This document shows positions 45,412 through 58,904 of a stretch of 64,000 bases of DNA, piece after piece. A program made the translations under genes and the position numbers. Every line of letters starts with the position of its first letter. The stretch's first letter is position 1. Origin of the DNA: Solanum dulcamara (taxonomy: Eukaryota > Streptophyta > Magnoliopsida > Solanales > Solanaceae); the NCBI RefSeq assembly GCF_947179165.1, contig NC_077245.1, positions 11,688,740 to 11,752,739 of the forward strand. The letters run 5' to 3'. The notes below the pieces were generated by a model, which saw only the letters and a program-made list of their open reading frames with translations, searched no databases and was not told the origin of the DNA.

Positions 45412-48400
45412 TTAGGTTTGGGTAGAGGGGAAAAGATGAGGGTATCTCTTAATCATATCCTCTTCCGCTTCCCATGTTGCACTTTCTATTTGTTGATTCC
45501 TCCAAAGGACTTTAACAGATGCAATTTCTTTGTTCCCCAATCTCTTAACTTGCCGGTCCAAAATTTCCACAGAAACTTCTTCATAGGTCAAGTTTTCTTC
45601 AATATTCACTACTCCCATAGGTACAATGGAGCTAGGATCACCCACATGTTTTTTCAACATAGACACGTGAAACACCGGATGAACCATGGCCATTTCCAAT
45701 GGTAATTCCAACTCATATGCAACCTTACCAACACGTCTCACGATTCTATAAGGCCCTACATATCTAGGGCTCAATTTCCCTTTCTTACCAAATCGAACCA
45801 CACCTTTCATGGGTGAAACCTTCAGATACACCCAATCATCCACATTAAACTCAAGATCCCTTCTTCTAGTGTCAGAATAGGACTTTTGACGACTTTGAGC
45901 CGTCTTCAACCTTTCTCTAATGATCTTCACCTTCTCTAAAGCATCAAGTACCAAATCGGGGCCCAACAAGGTCATCTCACCTACTTCGAACCAACCAACC
46001 GGTGATCTACATCGTCTCCCATACAAAGCCTCAAATGGTGCCATCTCAATACTTGAGTGGTAACTATTATTATAGGCAAACTCGATGAGAGGTAGATGAT
46101 CATCCCAATTCCCTTTAAACTCCAACACACAAGCCCTTAACATATCCTCTAGTGTTTGAATCGTCCTTTCGGCTTGCCCATCCGTTTGAGGATGGAATGC
46201 TGTGCTCAACTTTACCTTAGTACCGAGGCCTTTTTGAAATGATCTCCAGAAGTGAGAAGTGAATTGGGTACCACGATCCGAAATAATGGATAATGGCACA
46301 CCATGCAACCTCACCAACTCCCGAATATACAACTTGGCATAGTCTTCGGCACTATAGGAAGTTTTAACCGGTAGGAAGTGAGCTGACTTAGTCATTCTAT
46401 CAACAATTACCCAAATTGAGTCATGACGCTTCCGGGTATGAGGCAAACCCACTACAAAATCCATATTCACATCTTCCCACTTCCAAGTTGGGATTTCAAT
46501 GTCTTGGGCTAGGCCACCCGGCCTTTGATGTTCGGCCTTCACTTGTTGGCAATTCGTACATTCGGACACAAACCTTGCTATGTCCTTCTTCATGCCACCC
46601 CACCAATACAACTCTTTTAAGTCTCGGTACATTTTCGTTGAACCGGGATGAATGGAGTATGTAGAATTATGAGCCTCCATCATGATCAAACTTCTTAAGC
46701 CATCAACATTTGGAACACATATCCGACCTTGATAGTACAGTACCCCATCTCCCCCTTGGAAAAAGACCTCTATCTTCTTTTCCTTTACCAACTTCTTTAA
46801 CTCGATAAGCTTTGGGTCAAGATCTTGCTTGGATTTAACATCCATCACTAAAGAGGATGCAGACCTATTTTGAACAACCATACCCCCATCATTAGTACCA
46901 CACAACTTCACCCCTAATCTAGCCAATCGGTGAACATCTTTCACCAACTCCCTCTTACTTTCATCCACATGGGCCATACTCCCCATAGACACTCTACTAA
47001 GTGCATCAGCAACCACATTAGCTTTACCCGGATGATAGTGCACACTCATGTCATAGTCCTTAAAGAGTTCTAGCCACCTCCTTTGCCTTAGGTTGAGGTC
47101 CTTTTGGGTGAACACATACTGAAGACTCTTATGATCAATATACACATCCACATGCACCCCATAGAGGTAATGCCTCCAAATCTTCAGAGCAAAAACAACG
47201 GCTGCCAATTCAAGGTCATGGGTAGGGTAGTTACGCTCATGCACCTTTAATTGCCTAGAAGCATAGGCTATGACCTTGCCGTTTTGCATTAAGACACAAC
47301 CTAAACCAATCTTTGAAGCATCACAATAAACTACAAACCCCTCTAATCCTTCTGGGAGAGTTAAAATAGGAGCAGAGGTAAGTCGATCTTTTAAGGTCTG
47401 GAAACTCTTCTCACACTCATCTGTCCATATGAATTTGGATTTCTTTTGGGTCAATTTTGTCATAGGAGATGAGATGGAAGAAAAGCCTTTGACGAACCTT
47501 CTATAGTACCCGGCTAGACCTAAGAATCTCCTAATGTCTGAAGGAGATAATGGTCTAGGCCAATTTTTGACTGCCTCTATTTTCTTAGGATCAACCTTGA
47601 TTCCATCACCGGACACTACGTGACCAAGAAATGCTACCTCCTTTAACCAAAATTCACACTTACTAAATTTTACAAATAATTGCCTATCCCTCAATGTTTG
47701 AAGCACAACTCTCAAGTGATTTTTATGTTCTTCCTCACCCCGAGAGTAAATTAAAATATCATCAATGAAGACTACTACAAAGGTATCAAGGTAAGGTTTG
47801 AACACCCTATTCATCAAGTCCATAAACACCGCCGGTGCATTCGTCAACCCAAAACTCATCACCACAAACTCATAGTGACCATACCTTGTTCGGAAGGCTA
47901 TTTTGGAAATGTCACACTCCCTTACCCGTAGTTGGTGATAGCCGGACCGAAGGTCGATTTTGGAGAAGTGACTTGCCCCTTGCAATTGATCAAACAAGTA
48001 ATCTATTCTAGGGAGTGGGTACTTGTTCTTAATGGTCATGTTATTTAATTGTCGGTAGTCTATGCACATTCGAAGTGACCCATCCTTCTTTCTCACAAAT
48101 AGAACGGGAGCACCCCATGGAGAAATACTTGGTCTTATGAACCCCTTCTCTAACAACTCCTTTAACTGTTCCTTCAACTCTTTTAATTCTGCCGGGGCCA
48201 TACGGTAAGGAGGAATAGAGATAGGTTGGGTATCAGGGAGGAGATCGATACCAAAATCAACTTCCCTTTCGGGAGGGACACCAGGAAGGTCATCGAGAAA
48301 GACATCGGGGAATTCATTGACTATAGGAACTGACTCAAGAGAAGGACTTTTGGAGTTGACATCCCTAACCCTCACAATGTGGTAAATACATCCCTTAGAA

Positions 48401-49974
48401 ATCATTTTACGGGCCTTAAGATAAGAAATAAACTGACCCTTCACCACCGAATCATAACCCTGCCATTCAATAACAGGCTCATTTGGAAACTGGAATTTGA
48501 CTCGACGATTCCTACAATCTATGGAAGCATAAGATGCATGTAACCAATCCATCCCAAGAATGACATCGAAATCTATCATGTCAAGCTCAATGAGATCACA
48601 AGGAATAACTTTATGCAAGATAGACGCAAGGCAACCCCTATAGACCTTTCTAGCAATAATTGACTCACCAACGGGGGTAGACACCAAATAGGGCTCTAAT
48701 AACATTTCAGGTAAAACATCAAATCTATTAGCAAGGAATGGAGTAACAAAAGATAAATTTGCACCCGGATCTAATAGTGCATACACATCAAAAGAAAAGA
48801 CCTTTAACATACCGGTAATGACATTGGGTGTATCCTCAACCTCTTGTCTCCCATGCAAGGCGTAAAAGCGGTTGGTGCGTTGGACACCTCTTTGGACTTG
48901 TTGACCATGAGCAATTTGTCCTTGAGTCCTACCACCACCATCTCTACAATCCTTAGCATGGTGGCCCAGCTTGCCACACTTAAAGCATGCATTGGAGCCG
49001 GCTAAGCATTCCCCTTTATGAGTCCTTCCACACTTCTTGCAAGTGGGGAAAGTTTGAGTAGCAACATTCTCTCTTGGAATCATTGGTTTACCACTCTTGT
49101 CCTTGTTGAACTTTGGAGGAGGAGTATTGGTGGAACCTTGTCCCACAAATCTTTGCCCACCTTGGCCTTTGCCATTGTTTCCATGATCGGACCTTTGAGG
49201 GTTAAACCCTCCACCATCCACTCTAGCCTTTTTGAACCCCCTTGATCTCTCTCTAAGCTTCTCTTCTTCAATTTGTTCTGCGTAAGTCATTAATCGAGAG
49301 ATGTCCATTTCCTTGATCAACATGGCCGTTTTGCACTCCTTGGACACCAAGCTTGAGACACCGGAAATAAACTTGCTCATTCTAGCTCTTGGGTCGGAGA
49401 CCATGAAGGGAGCATACTTTGACAACTTAGTGAATTTGAGAGCATACTCCCTCACACTCATACTTCCTTGACGGAGGTTGATGAACTCTTGGATTTTGGC
49501 CTCCCTTAGCTCCAATGGGAAGAAGCGGTCTAGGAAGGTACCTTTGAACTCTTCCCATCCTATCGACCCTATTTCTTCATCCCTCTCAACAATCCATTGT
49601 TCGTACCACACTCGAGCCACACCTTTGAGTTGATAGGCCAATAGCTCGACCTTCTCATTTGGTGGCACACCCATGATAGCCACAATCCGGTACACCTCAT
49701 TAATGAACTCCATAGGGTCCTCATCTAGTTTAGAACCATCGAACTCGGGCGGATTCATCCTTTGGAAATCCCGAATCCTAGAGGCTGGATTTTGCATTTG
49801 GGGAGGAGGAACACCTAGATTCCCTTGGTTAGCTACGACTTGAGCTAACAAAGTAATAACACTGCGAAACTCGGCATGGGTTACTCCGTCCTCATGATGT
49901 TGGGCATTAGGAATCGGAGGAGTTTGGTCCTCATCGTCAACCCTTGCTCTTCGAGGTGGTCTTCCACGAGTCAT
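45412..49974 (-). CDS. Intact Tekay-type gag-pol polyprotein (left unit)
   Basis: One 1520-codon ORF encodes all retrotransposon functions. Domains: gag (about 60-250), CX2CX4HX4C zinc knuckle (330-343, [14 protein letters not shown]), aspartic protease (LDPGA, 401-405), reverse transcriptase (about 600-790, FIDD at 736-739), RNase H (about 880-1000, VVYCDAS), integrase zinc region and core (about 1120-1320, with [10 protein letters not shown] and [11 protein letters not shown]) and a C-terminal chromodomain-like segment ([20 protein letters not shown]). The latter places it among chromoviruses of the Tekay/Del type. The gag-pol junction needs no frameshift. Its 5' LTR (LTR 2), primer site and polypurine tract are all intact, so it could be active. 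ORFs on the opposite strand are shadows. Confidence 0.95.
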   Translation of the reverse strand: MTRGRPPRRARVDDEDQTPPIPNAQHHEDGVTHAEFRSVITLLAQVVANQGNLGVPPPQMQNPASRIRDFQRMNPPEFDGSKLDEDPMEFINEVYRIVAIMGVPPNEKVELLAYQLKGVARVWYEQWIVERDEEIGSIGWEEFKGTFLDRFFPLELREAKIQEFINLRQGSMSVREYALKFTKLSKYAPFMVSDPRARMSKFISGVSSLVSKECKTAMLIKEMDISRLMTYAEQIEEEKLRERSRGFKKARVDGGGFNPQRSDHGNNGKGQGGQRFVGQGSTNTPPPKFNKDKSGKPMIPRENVATQTFPTCKKCGRTHKGECLAGSNACFKCGKLGHHAKDCRDGGGRTQGQIAHGQQVQRGVQRTNRFYALHGRQEVEDTPNVITGMLKVFSFDVYALLDPGANLSFVTPFLANRFDVLPEMLLEPYLVSTPVGESIIARKVYRGCLASILHKVIPCDLIELDMIDFDVILGMDWLHASYASIDCRNRRVKFQFPNEPVIEWQGYDSVVKGQFISYLKARKMISKGCIYHIVRVRDVNSKSPSLESVPIVNEFPDVFLDDLPGVPPEREVDFGIDLLPDTQPISIPPYRMAPAELKELKEQLKELLEKGFIRPSISPWGAPVLFVRKKDGSLRMCIDYRQLNNMTIKNKYPLPRIDYLFDQLQGASHFSKIDLRSGYHQLRVRECDISKIAFRTRYGHYEFVVMSFGLTNAPAVFMDLMNRVFKPYLDTFVVVFIDDILIYSRGEEEHKNHLRVVLQTLRDRQLFVKFSKCEFWLKEVAFLGHVVSGDGIKVDPKKIEAVKNWPRPLSPSDIRRFLGLAGYYRRFVKGFSSISSPMTKLTQKKSKFIWTDECEKSFQTLKDRLTSAPILTLPEGLEGFVVYCDASKIGLGCVLMQNGKVIAYASRQLKVHERNYPTHDLELAAVVFALKIWRHYLYGVHVDVYIDHKSLQYVFTQKDLNLRQRRWLELFKDYDMSVHYHPGKANVVADALSRVSMGSMAHVDESKRELVKDVHRLARLGVKLCGTNDGGMVVQNRSASSLVMDVKSKQDLDPKLIELKKLVKEKKIEVFFQGGDGVLYYQGRICVPNVDGLRSLIMMEAHNSTYSIHPGSTKMYRDLKELYWWGGMKKDIARFVSECTNCQQVKAEHQRPGGLAQDIEIPTWKWEDVNMDFVVGLPHTRKRHDSIWVIVDRMTKSAHFLPVKTSYSAEDYAKLYIRELVRLHGVPLSIISDRGTQFTSHFWRSFQKGLGTKVKLSTAFHPQTDGQAERTIQTLEDMLRACVLEFKGNWDDHLPLIEFAYNNSYHSSIEMAPFEALYGRRCRSPVGWFEVGEMTLLGPDLVLDALEKVKIIRERLKTAQSRQKSYSDTRRRDLEFNVDDWVYLKVSPMKGVVRFGKKGKLSPRYVGPYRIVRRVGKVAYELELPLEMAMVHPVFHVSMLKKHVGDPSSIVPMGVVNIEENLTYEEVSVEILDRQVKRLGNKEIASVKVLWRNQQIESATWEAEEDMIKRYPHLFPSTQT

Positions 49975-50173
49975 TATCTAGAGAACACAAAATGGGTCGT
50001 TAGTTAAAGGAAAGCTTAGGACACTCTAAGGCACGACATGAATTTGAAAGAAGTGAAAATTTTCCTAAACGTCTCATAGTCTCTTATTCATAATTGTGGC
50101 GCGCTTCACAACCATGAAGAAGAACCTATTCGACGCGGTATGTTGGACTTCCAAGGATCATTCAAAACCTCGG

Positions 50174-50185
50174 GCTCTGATACCA
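50174..50185 (-). promoter_or_regulatory. Primer-binding site, left B unit
   Basis: Minus strand tggtatcagagc, a few bases after the 5' LTR, complementary to the 3' end of initiator Met tRNA as in many plant elements. Confidence 0.88.
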
Positions 50186-50189
50186 AGTT

Positions 50190-52510
50190 TGTCACGACCC
50201 AAGCCTAGGGCCTAGACGTGACATGGCGAATGAGGAACCCGAAAGTACCTCAAACAAGCCTCTTAGCATTCTTTTAGCCTTTCATAGGTAATGATGATAA
50301 ATAAACAAGCGAAAATCATAATAAATCTTCAACTTACATATGTCCAACAATACCTCTAACTATTAGATTTAACGGGGCTAAGACAAGTCCCTAGCTCACC
50401 CTCAATCATAATAGAAGAAATTCCATAGTAAAATATCTTAACATATCATAAACTAGAAAGATAAAGGAGTATTGTTCCCGGAACATGGGAACTCACCAAA
50501 AGTAGTCTTCAATGGAATATCAACTAGCCACGTGGAGGAGAATGAGGAGGAGCACTGATCCCTACATGGTGATATCATGTAGGCAAAAGAGTATGCATTA
50601 GTACTTTGAATGTACTAAGTATGTAAGGATGCATGAACATTGAGGAAACATTAAAACATTTATGTAATATGGAACATAATTTAATGTATGCATAATAAAT
50701 CATATATATATCCTTTAAAACATTCATTTTGTGGGAAATTAACCATAACCGACATTTAAGACCATGCGAGCTATTACATGGAATCCAACATAACCCCCTA
50801 CGTTGGCCGGGGAGACTACTTGCCGGGTAGAACTCCGTCAACTTCATTCATTTCTTTAACTTTAACTTTAAGGGCTATTTATGGATCCATTAGCCTAAGC
50901 CTACAAGGGCTCATATGTTGGCACATAGTTAATGAGACAAGGGGTTGCTACTAGGATTCCCTTACCGAATCCCACCTCAATGCCTCATTCGGTGCTAAGT
51001 CAATCCCACAGAATAGTTTAATACTTCAAAATATTCATAGCATATAACTTGAGAATTCAAACATCATATTCGGTAGAATAGCTCATTAAAACATTTGGTA
51101 ATTCAAATATGCAAGAATTTTCCTTATTGCATAAAGAATCCATCATTCATATCATTTCATCATTCTTTTATTTCATAAGACTCTCTTTTGGTCATAGATA
51201 TTTCTTTTATAAATATTCATTTGGAGTCAAAGCTTTCAAGTCAAACTTTGTTAAAAATATAGTAAAACTAGGTGGGTTCAAATCACTTCAACTTACAAAT
51301 ATGTATGTAAATAAATATACATAAATACTTTAAAATCCATTAATTAAAATCATGCTTTAAACAACCCACCATTAATTTCAAGAACCTTTAAAGAGATAAA
51401 TAAAGAGATTACTTGTAAACCATCAATTCATACATATGAAATAATATTGCATCAAAGTAGACCAATAATTATTAGTTTAATCATGATTTATGCTATTAAG
51501 TAAAAATAAGAATTATCCATAAAAAAGTTACTTGAAATTGAGAGATTTAATTGAAAGAGTTTTTGGACTACATGGGTGGAAGAACCCATGGATAAATACT
51601 CACATAACTTAGAGTAAATCTTAAAGAAAATAAATATAATTTATCATATATTCAAAATAATTTAGGCATGAGAGTGGAAGGAATACTCTCATTGAAGCCT
51701 TACATACCTGGAAACCGAAGCTTTAGTTGGTACCGGAAGACTTAATGACCACTCTTGAGTCCTAGCTTTTCTCCTTGCCGGAACGTTTTGTGTACTACCC
51801 GGAATATATGAATTACCGAAATAGTATTTCTTCACTACTAAGAACTAAAACTATATTTGAGAATATGTAAAGAAGTGTATAGAGAGAAGATTTGCTTGAA
51901 AAAGCTTGATGAATAAAATGAGGAAATAAGGTGGGTATTTATAGGTGGGAAAGAGGACCTAACAATAAATAAAATAATTATAAATAAAAATCTGAAAATT
52001 TAGTGGAATATATTGATGTCATGGATGATGTTAAATGGAGGACAATTTATGTCATGAGTGATGTCAAATGTATCTAGATCTTTCTATGGTAGGTGAAATG
52101 AGTTATCTTTGACAGAATACTCGTTTTGGGAGCTACGTTTGAATAAGATAAATTCTTTATTAAGATTTGGTGTCTTCATAATAATTGTAGATATGGAAGT
52201 CTAGTTTCATATCGTTCAAGAATCAACCAATTTGGATAAACCGACAGTGAGATATGATTTTTCTTCTATAAACACTCATTTCCGTCACAGCATCCTACCT
52301 TACAAAGATTAATTTATTTGACCTACTTAACCTCCGAATATTAAAATATGGTCTTCATAAAAGTTGTAGGTAATGATCTTGTGGTTACTCAGAAATTTGA
52401 ATCACTCAATTTGGATATTCCTATGAAAAGTTATGACCAAAATACAGAGGCTGTATCATGTTTAGGCAAAAATTGAAACATCGTATACAACGTTTTTAGG
52501 GGATGTTACA
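50190..52510 (-). mobile_element. B LTR 2, shared by both units
   Basis: 2321 bp, same length as LTR 1; no difference was seen on reading the two side by side. It is the 5' LTR of the left unit and the 3' LTR of the right unit. Confidence 0.92.
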
Positions 52511-52526
52511 TTATCTCCCCCTTGGG
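52511..52526 (-). promoter_or_regulatory. Polypurine tract, right B unit
   Basis: Same sequence as at 45209-45224. Confidence 0.85.
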
Positions 52527-52713
52527 AACATTCGTCCTCGAATGAGAAAAGACTTAGCTTGAGTAGAGTAGAGTGTTAACAAACAACCTATCATTAATGC
52601 AACAGTGTAATTTAAAATATCGTTTAAAATATATTTCATAATTTTGCAAGCATATGACAAGAAAAGTTGAAATGTAAGGATTTCAAGTAATTGAGCAAGG
52701 ACAACTTAATACC

Positions 52714-55700
52714 TTAGGTTTGGGTAGAGGGGAAAAGATGAGGGTATCTCTTAATCATATCCTCTTCCGCTTCCCATGTTGCACTTTCTATTTGTTGATT
52801 CCTCCAAAGGACTTTAACAGATGCAATTTCTTTGTTCCCCAATCTCTTAACTTGCCGGTCCAAAATTTCCACAGAAACTTCTTCATAGGTCAAGTTTTCT
52901 TCAATATTCACTACTCCCATAGGTACAATGGAGCTAGGATCACCCACATGTTTTTTCAACATAGACACGTGAAACACCGGATGAACCATGGCCATTTCCA
53001 ATGGTAATTCCAACTCATATGCAACCTTACCAACACGTCTCACGATTCTATAAGGCCCTACATATCTAGGGCTCAATTTCCCTTTCTTACCAAATCGAAC
53101 CACACCTTTCATGGGTGAAACCTTCAGATACACCCAATCATCCACATTAAACTCAAGATCCCTTCTTCTAGTGTCAGAATAGGACTTTTGACGACTTTGA
53201 GCCGTCTTCAACCTTTCTCTAATGATCTTCACCTTCTCTAAAGCATCAAGTACCAAATCGGGGCCCAACAAGGTCATCTCACCTACTTCGAACCAACCAA
53301 CCGGTGATCTACATCGTCTCCCATACAAAGCCTCAAATGGTGCCATCTCAATACTTGAGTGGTAACTATTATTATAGGCAAACTCGATGAGAGGTAGATG
53401 ATCATCCCAATTCCCTTTAAACTCCAACACACAAGCCCTTAACATATCCTCTAGTGTTTGAATCGTCCTTTCGGCTTGCCCATCCGTTTGAGGATGGAAT
53501 GCTGTGCTCAACTTTACCTTAGTACCGAGGCCTTTTTGAAATGATCTCCAGAAGTGAGAAGTGAATTGGGTACCACGATCCGAAATAATGGATAATGGCA
53601 CACCATGCAACCTCACCAACTCCCGAATATACAACTTGGCATAGTCTTCGGCACTATAGGAAGTTTTAACCGGTAGGAAGTGAGCTGACTTAGTCATTCT
53701 ATCAACAATTACCCAAATTGAGTCATGACGCTTCCGGGTATGAGGCAAACCCACTACAAAATCCATATTCACATCTTCCCACTTCCAAGTTGGGATTTCA
53801 ATGTCTTGGGCTAGGCCACCCGGCCTTTGATGTTCGGCCTTCACTTGTTGGCAATTCGTACATTCGGACACAAACCTTGCTATGTCCTTCTTCATGCCAC
53901 CCCACCAATACAACTCTTTTAAGTCTCGGTACATTTTCGTTGAACCGGGATGAATGGAGTATGTAGAATTATGAGCCTCCATCATGATCAAACTTCTTAA
54001 GCCATCAACATTTGGAACACATATCCGACCTTGATAGTACAGTACCCCATCTCCCCCTTGGAAAAAGACCTCTATCTTCTTTTCCTTTACCAACTTCTTT
54101 AACTCGATAAGCTTTGGGTCAAGATCTTGCTTGGATTTAACATCCATCACTAAAGAGGATGCAGACCTATTTTGAACAACCATACCCCCATCATTAGTAC
54201 CACACAACTTCACCCCTAATCTAGCCAATCGGTGAACATCTTTCACCAACTCCCTCTTACTTTCATCCACATGGGCCATACTCCCCATAGACACTCTACT
54301 AAGTGCATCAGCAACCACATTAGCTTTACCCGGATGATAGTGCACACTCATGTCATAGTCCTTAAGGAGTTCTAGCCACCTCCTTTGCCTTAGGTTGAGG
54401 TCCTTTTGGGTGAACACATACTGAAGACTCTTATGATCAATATACACATCCACATGCACCCCATAGAGGTAATGCCTCCAAATCTTCAGAGCAAAAACAA
54501 CGGCTGCCAATTCAAGGTCATGGGTAGGGTAGTTACGCTCATGCACCTTTAATTGCCTAGAAGCATAGGCTATGACCTTGCCGTTTTGCATTAAGACACA
54601 ACCTAAACCAATCTTTGAAGCATCACAATAAACTACAAACCCCTCTAATCCTTCTGGGAGAGTTAAAATAGGAGCAGAGGTAAGTCGATCTTTTAAGGTC
54701 TGGAAACTCTTCTCACACTCATCTGTCCATATGAATTTGGATTTCTTTTGGGTCAATTTTGTCATAGGAGATGAGATGGAAGAAAAGCCTTTGACGAACC
54801 TTCTATAGTACCCGGCTAGACCTAAGAATCTCCTAATGTCTGAAGGAGATAATGGTCTAGGCCAATTTTTGACTGCCTCTATTTTCTTAGAATCAACCTT
54901 GATTCCATCACCGGACACTACGTGACCAAGAAATGCTACCTCCTTTAACCAAAATTCACACTTACTAAATTTTACAAATAATTGCCTATCCCTCAATGTT
55001 TGAAGCACAACTCTCAAGTGATTTTTATGTTCTTCCTCACCCCGAGAGTAAATTAAAATATCATCAATGAAGACTACTACAAAGGTATCAAGGTAAGGTT
55101 TGAACACCCTATTCATCAAGTCTATAAACACCGCCGGTGCATTCGTCAACCCAAAACTCATCACCACAAACTCATAGTGACCATACCTTGTTCGGAAGGC
55201 TATTTTGGAAATGTCACACTCCCTTACCCGTAGTTGGTGATAGCCGGACCGAAGGTCGATTTTGGAGAAGTGACTTGCCCCTTGCAATTGATCAAACAAG
55301 TAATCTATTCTAGGGAGTGGGTACTTGTTCTTAATGGTCATGTTATTTAATTGTCGGAAGTCTATGCACATTCGAAGTGACCCATCCTTCTTTCTCACAA
55401 ATAGAACGGGAGCACCCCATGGAGAAATACTTGGTCTTATGAACCCCTTCTCTAACAACTCCTTTAACTGTTCCTTCAACTCTTTTAATTCTGCCGGGGC
55501 CATACGGTAAGGAGGAATAGAGATAGGTTGGGTATCAGGGAGGAGATCGATACCAAAATCAACTTCCCTTTCGGGAGGGACACCAGGAAGGTCATCGAGA
55601 AAGACATCGGGGAATTCATTGACTATAGGAACTGACTCAAGAGAAGGACTTTTGGAGTTGACATCCCTAACCCTCACAATGTGGTAAATACATCCCTTAG

Positions 55701-57279
55701 AAATCATTTTACGGGCCTTAAGATAAGAAATAAACTGACCCTTCACCACCGAATCATAACCCTGCCATTCAATAACAGGCTCATTTGGAAACTGGAATTT
55801 GACTCGACGATTCCTACAATCTATGGAAGCATAAGATGCATGTAACCAATCCATCCCAAGAATGACATCGAAATCTATCATGTCAAGCTCAATGAGATCA
55901 CAAGGAATAACTTTATGCAAGATAGACGCAAGGCAACCCCTATAGACCTTTCTAGCAATAATTGACTCACCAACGGGGGTAGACACCAAATAGGGCTCTA
56001 ATAACATTTCAGGTAAAACATCAAATCTATTAGCAAGGAATGGAGTAACAAAAGATAAATTTGCACCCGGATCTAATAGTGCATACACATCAAAAGAAAA
56101 GACCTTTAACATACCGGTAATGACATTGGGTGTATCCTCAACCTCTTGTCTCCCATGCAAGGCGTAAAAGTGGTTGGTGCGTTGGACACCTCCTTGGACT
56201 TGTTGACCATGAGCAATTTGTCCTTGAGTCCTACCACCACCATCTCTACAATCCTTAGCATGGTGGCCCAGCTTGCCACACTTAAAGCATGCATTGGAGC
56301 CGGCTAAGCATTCCCCTTTATGAGTCCTTCCACACTTCTTGCAAGTGGGGAAAGTTTTTTGAGTAGCAACATTCTCTCTTGGAATCATTGGTTTACCACT
56401 CTTGTCCTTGTTGAACTTTGGAGGAGGAGTATTGGTGGAACCTTGTCCCACAAATCTTTGCCCACCTTGGCCTTTGCCATTGTTTCCATGATCGGACCTT
56501 TGAGGGTTAAACCCTCCACCATCCACTCTAGCCTTTTTGAACCCCCTTGATCTCTCTCTAAGCTTCTCTTCTTCAATTTGTTCTGCGTAAGTCATTAATC
56601 GAGAGATGTCCATTTCCTTGATCAACATGGCCGTTTTGCACTCCTTGGACACCAAGCTTGAGACACCGGAAATAAACTTGCTCATTCTAGCTCTTGGGTC
56701 GGAGACCATGAAGGGAGCATACTTTGACAACTTAGTGAATTTGAGAGCATACTCCCTCACACTCATACTTCCTTGACGGAGGTTGATGAACTCTTGGATT
56801 TTGGCCTCCCTTAGCTCCAATGGGAAGAAGCGGTCTAGGAAGGTACCTTTGAACTCTTCCCATCCTATCGACCCTATTTCTTCATCCCTCTCAACAATCC
56901 ATTGTTCGTACCACACTCGAGCCACACCTTTGAGTTGATAGGCCAATAGCTCGACCTTCTCATTTGGTGGCACACCCATGATAGCCACAATCCGGTACAC
57001 CTCATTAATGAACTCCATAGGGTCCTCATCTAGTTTAGAACCATCGAACTCGGGCGGATTCATCCTTTGGAAATCCCGAATCCTAGAGGCTGGATTTTGC
57101 ATTTGGGGAGGAGGAACACCTAGATTCCCTTGGTTAGCTACGACTTGAGCTAACAAAGTAATAACACTGCGAAACTCGGCATGGGTTACTCCGTCCTCAT
57201 GATGTTGGGCATTAGGAATCGGAGGAGTTTGGTCCTCATCGTCAACCCTTGCTCTTCGAGGTGGTCTTCCACGAGTCAT
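52714..57279 (-). CDS. Intact Tekay-type gag-pol polyprotein (right unit)
   Basis: A 1521-codon ORF with the same domains as 45412-49974. The differences seen in the protein are one extra Lys before TFPTC, two substitutions near 362-370 (VQGG for VQRG, TNHF for TNRF), CIDFRQ for CIDYRQ, FIDLMN for FMDLMN, VDSKK for VDPKK, and LELLKD for LELFKD. None touches a catalytic residue. CIDYRQ is a conserved RT motif, so the Tyr-to-Phe change could be mildly harmful. Its own 5' LTR (LTR 3) lacks U3 and the TATA box, so this unit probably has no promoter. Confidence 0.95.
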   Translation of the reverse strand: MTRGRPPRRARVDDEDQTPPIPNAQHHEDGVTHAEFRSVITLLAQVVANQGNLGVPPPQMQNPASRIRDFQRMNPPEFDGSKLDEDPMEFINEVYRIVAIMGVPPNEKVELLAYQLKGVARVWYEQWIVERDEEIGSIGWEEFKGTFLDRFFPLELREAKIQEFINLRQGSMSVREYALKFTKLSKYAPFMVSDPRARMSKFISGVSSLVSKECKTAMLIKEMDISRLMTYAEQIEEEKLRERSRGFKKARVDGGGFNPQRSDHGNNGKGQGGQRFVGQGSTNTPPPKFNKDKSGKPMIPRENVATQKTFPTCKKCGRTHKGECLAGSNACFKCGKLGHHAKDCRDGGGRTQGQIAHGQQVQGGVQRTNHFYALHGRQEVEDTPNVITGMLKVFSFDVYALLDPGANLSFVTPFLANRFDVLPEMLLEPYLVSTPVGESIIARKVYRGCLASILHKVIPCDLIELDMIDFDVILGMDWLHASYASIDCRNRRVKFQFPNEPVIEWQGYDSVVKGQFISYLKARKMISKGCIYHIVRVRDVNSKSPSLESVPIVNEFPDVFLDDLPGVPPEREVDFGIDLLPDTQPISIPPYRMAPAELKELKEQLKELLEKGFIRPSISPWGAPVLFVRKKDGSLRMCIDFRQLNNMTIKNKYPLPRIDYLFDQLQGASHFSKIDLRSGYHQLRVRECDISKIAFRTRYGHYEFVVMSFGLTNAPAVFIDLMNRVFKPYLDTFVVVFIDDILIYSRGEEEHKNHLRVVLQTLRDRQLFVKFSKCEFWLKEVAFLGHVVSGDGIKVDSKKIEAVKNWPRPLSPSDIRRFLGLAGYYRRFVKGFSSISSPMTKLTQKKSKFIWTDECEKSFQTLKDRLTSAPILTLPEGLEGFVVYCDASKIGLGCVLMQNGKVIAYASRQLKVHERNYPTHDLELAAVVFALKIWRHYLYGVHVDVYIDHKSLQYVFTQKDLNLRQRRWLELLKDYDMSVHYHPGKANVVADALSRVSMGSMAHVDESKRELVKDVHRLARLGVKLCGTNDGGMVVQNRSASSLVMDVKSKQDLDPKLIELKKLVKEKKIEVFFQGGDGVLYYQGRICVPNVDGLRSLIMMEAHNSTYSIHPGSTKMYRDLKELYWWGGMKKDIARFVSECTNCQQVKAEHQRPGGLAQDIEIPTWKWEDVNMDFVVGLPHTRKRHDSIWVIVDRMTKSAHFLPVKTSYSAEDYAKLYIRELVRLHGVPLSIISDRGTQFTSHFWRSFQKGLGTKVKLSTAFHPQTDGQAERTIQTLEDMLRACVLEFKGNWDDHLPLIEFAYNNSYHSSIEMAPFEALYGRRCRSPVGWFEVGEMTLLGPDLVLDALEKVKIIRERLKTAQSRQKSYSDTRRRDLEFNVDDWVYLKVSPMKGVVRFGKKGKLSPRYVGPYRIVRRVGKVAYELELPLEMAMVHPVFHVSMLKKHVGDPSSIVPMGVVNIEENLTYEEVSVEILDRQVKRLGNKEIASVKVLWRNQQIESATWEAEEDMIKRYPHLFPSTQT

Positions 57280-57478
57280 TATCTAGAGAACACAAAATGG
57301 GTCGTTAGTTAAAGGAAAGCTTAGGACACTCTAAGGCACGACATGAATTTGAAAGAAGTGAAAATTTTCCTAAACGTCTCATAGTCTCTTATTCATAATT
57401 GTGGCGCGCTTCACAACCATGAAGAAGAACCTATTCGACGCGGTATGTTGGACTTCCAAGGATCATTCAAAACCTCGG

Positions 57479-57490
57479 GCTCTGATACCA
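57479..57490 (-). promoter_or_regulatory. Primer-binding site, right B unit
   Basis: Minus strand tggtatcagagc, as in the left unit. Confidence 0.88.
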
Positions 57491-57494
57491 AGTT

Positions 57495-58904
57495 TGTCAC
57501 GACCCAAGCCTAGGGCCTAGACGTGACATGGCGAATGAGGAACCCGAAAGTACCTCAAACAAGCCTCTTAGCATTCTTTTAGCCTTTCATAGGTAATGAT
57601 GATAAATAAACAAGCGAAAATCATAATAAATCTTCAACTTACATATGTCCAACAATACCTCTAACTATTAGATTTAACGGGGCTAAGACAAGTCCCTAGC
57701 TCACCCTCAATCATAATAGAAGAAATTCCATAGTAAAATATCTTAACATATCATAAACTAGAAAGATAAAGGAGTATTGTTCCCGGAACATGGGAACTCA
57801 CCAAAAGTAGTCTTCAATGGAATATCAACTAGCCACGTAGAGGAGAATGAGGAGGAGCACTGATCCCTACATGGTGATATCATGTAGGCAAAAGAGTATG
57901 CATTAGTACTTTGAATGTACTAAGTATGTAAGGATGCATGAACATTGAGGAAACATTAAAACATTTATGTAATATGGAACATAATTTAATGTATGCATAA
58001 TAAATCATATATATATCCTTTAAAACATTCATTTTGTGGGAAATTAACCATAACCGACATTTAAGACCATGCGAGCTATTACATGGAATCCAACATAACC
58101 CCCTACGTTGGCCGGGGAGACTACTTGCCGGGTAGAACTCCGTCAACTTCATTCATTTCTTTAACTTTAACTTTAAGGGCTATTTATGGATCCATTAGCC
58201 TAAGCCTACAAGGGCTCATATGTTGGCACATAGTTAATGAGACAAGGGGTTGCTACTAGGATTCCCTTACCGAATCCCACCTCAATGCCTCATTCGGTGC
58301 TAAGTCAATCCCACAGAATAGTTTAATACTTCAAAATATTCATAGCATATAACTTGAGAATTCAAACATCATATTCGGTAGAATAGCTCATTAAAACATT
58401 TGGTAATTCAAATATGCAAGAATTTTCCTTATTGCATAAAGAATCCATCATTCATATCATTTCATCATTCTTTTATTTCATAAGACTCTCTTTTGGTCAT
58501 AGATATTTCTTTTATAAATATTCATTTGGAGTCAAAGCTTTCAAGTCAAACTTTGTTAAAAATATAGTAAAACTAGGTGGGTTCAAATCACTTCAACTTA
58601 CAAATATGTATGTAAATAAATATACATAAATACTTTAAAATCCATTAATTAAAATCATGCTTTAAACAACCCACCATTAATTTCAAGAACCTTTAAAGAG
58701 ATAAATAAAGAGATTACTTGTAAACCATCAATTCATACATATGAAATAATATTGCATCAAAGTAGACCAATAATTATTAGTTTAATCATGATTTATGCTA
58801 TTAAGTAAAAATAAGAATTATCCATAAAAAAGTTACTTGAAATTGAGAGATTTAATTGAAAGAGTTTTTGGACTACATGGGTGGAAGAACCCATGGATAA
58901 ATAC
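57495..58904 (-). mobile_element. B LTR 3, truncated (U3 missing)
   Basis: Matches the first 1410 bp of LTR 1 and stops at ggataaatactca. The remaining 911 bp, including the TATA box, are missing. One difference from LTR 1 and 2 is visible at about 57838 (cacgtagagg for cacgtggagg). Confidence 0.92.

Larger units (their letters stand above)
42888..58904 (-). mobile_element. Element B: tandem LTR-internal-LTR-internal-LTR array
   Basis: Three LTR copies (42888-45208, 50190-52510, 57495-58904) alternate with two interiors (45209-50189 and 52511-57494). The period is 7302 and 7305 bp, the 3-bp difference being one extra codon in the second interior. Both interiors carry one intact gag-pol ORF. 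The array sits inside the gag region of element A. The left flank 5-mer is ctagt (42883-42887); the right one is lost with the end of the third LTR. Sharing of the middle LTR indicates unequal recombination between LTRs or template events after a single insertion. Confidence 0.93.

Noticed and set aside
45418..56576. Plus- and minus-strand ORFs of 60-100 codons inside the two gag-pol genes
   Set aside because: Antisense or out-of-frame shadows of the long gag-pol reading frames.
43273..58629. Small ORFs recurring three times (for example at 43273-43545, 50575-50847 and 57880-58152)
   Set aside because: They recur only because the LTR of element B is present three times; no domain and not under a coding pattern.
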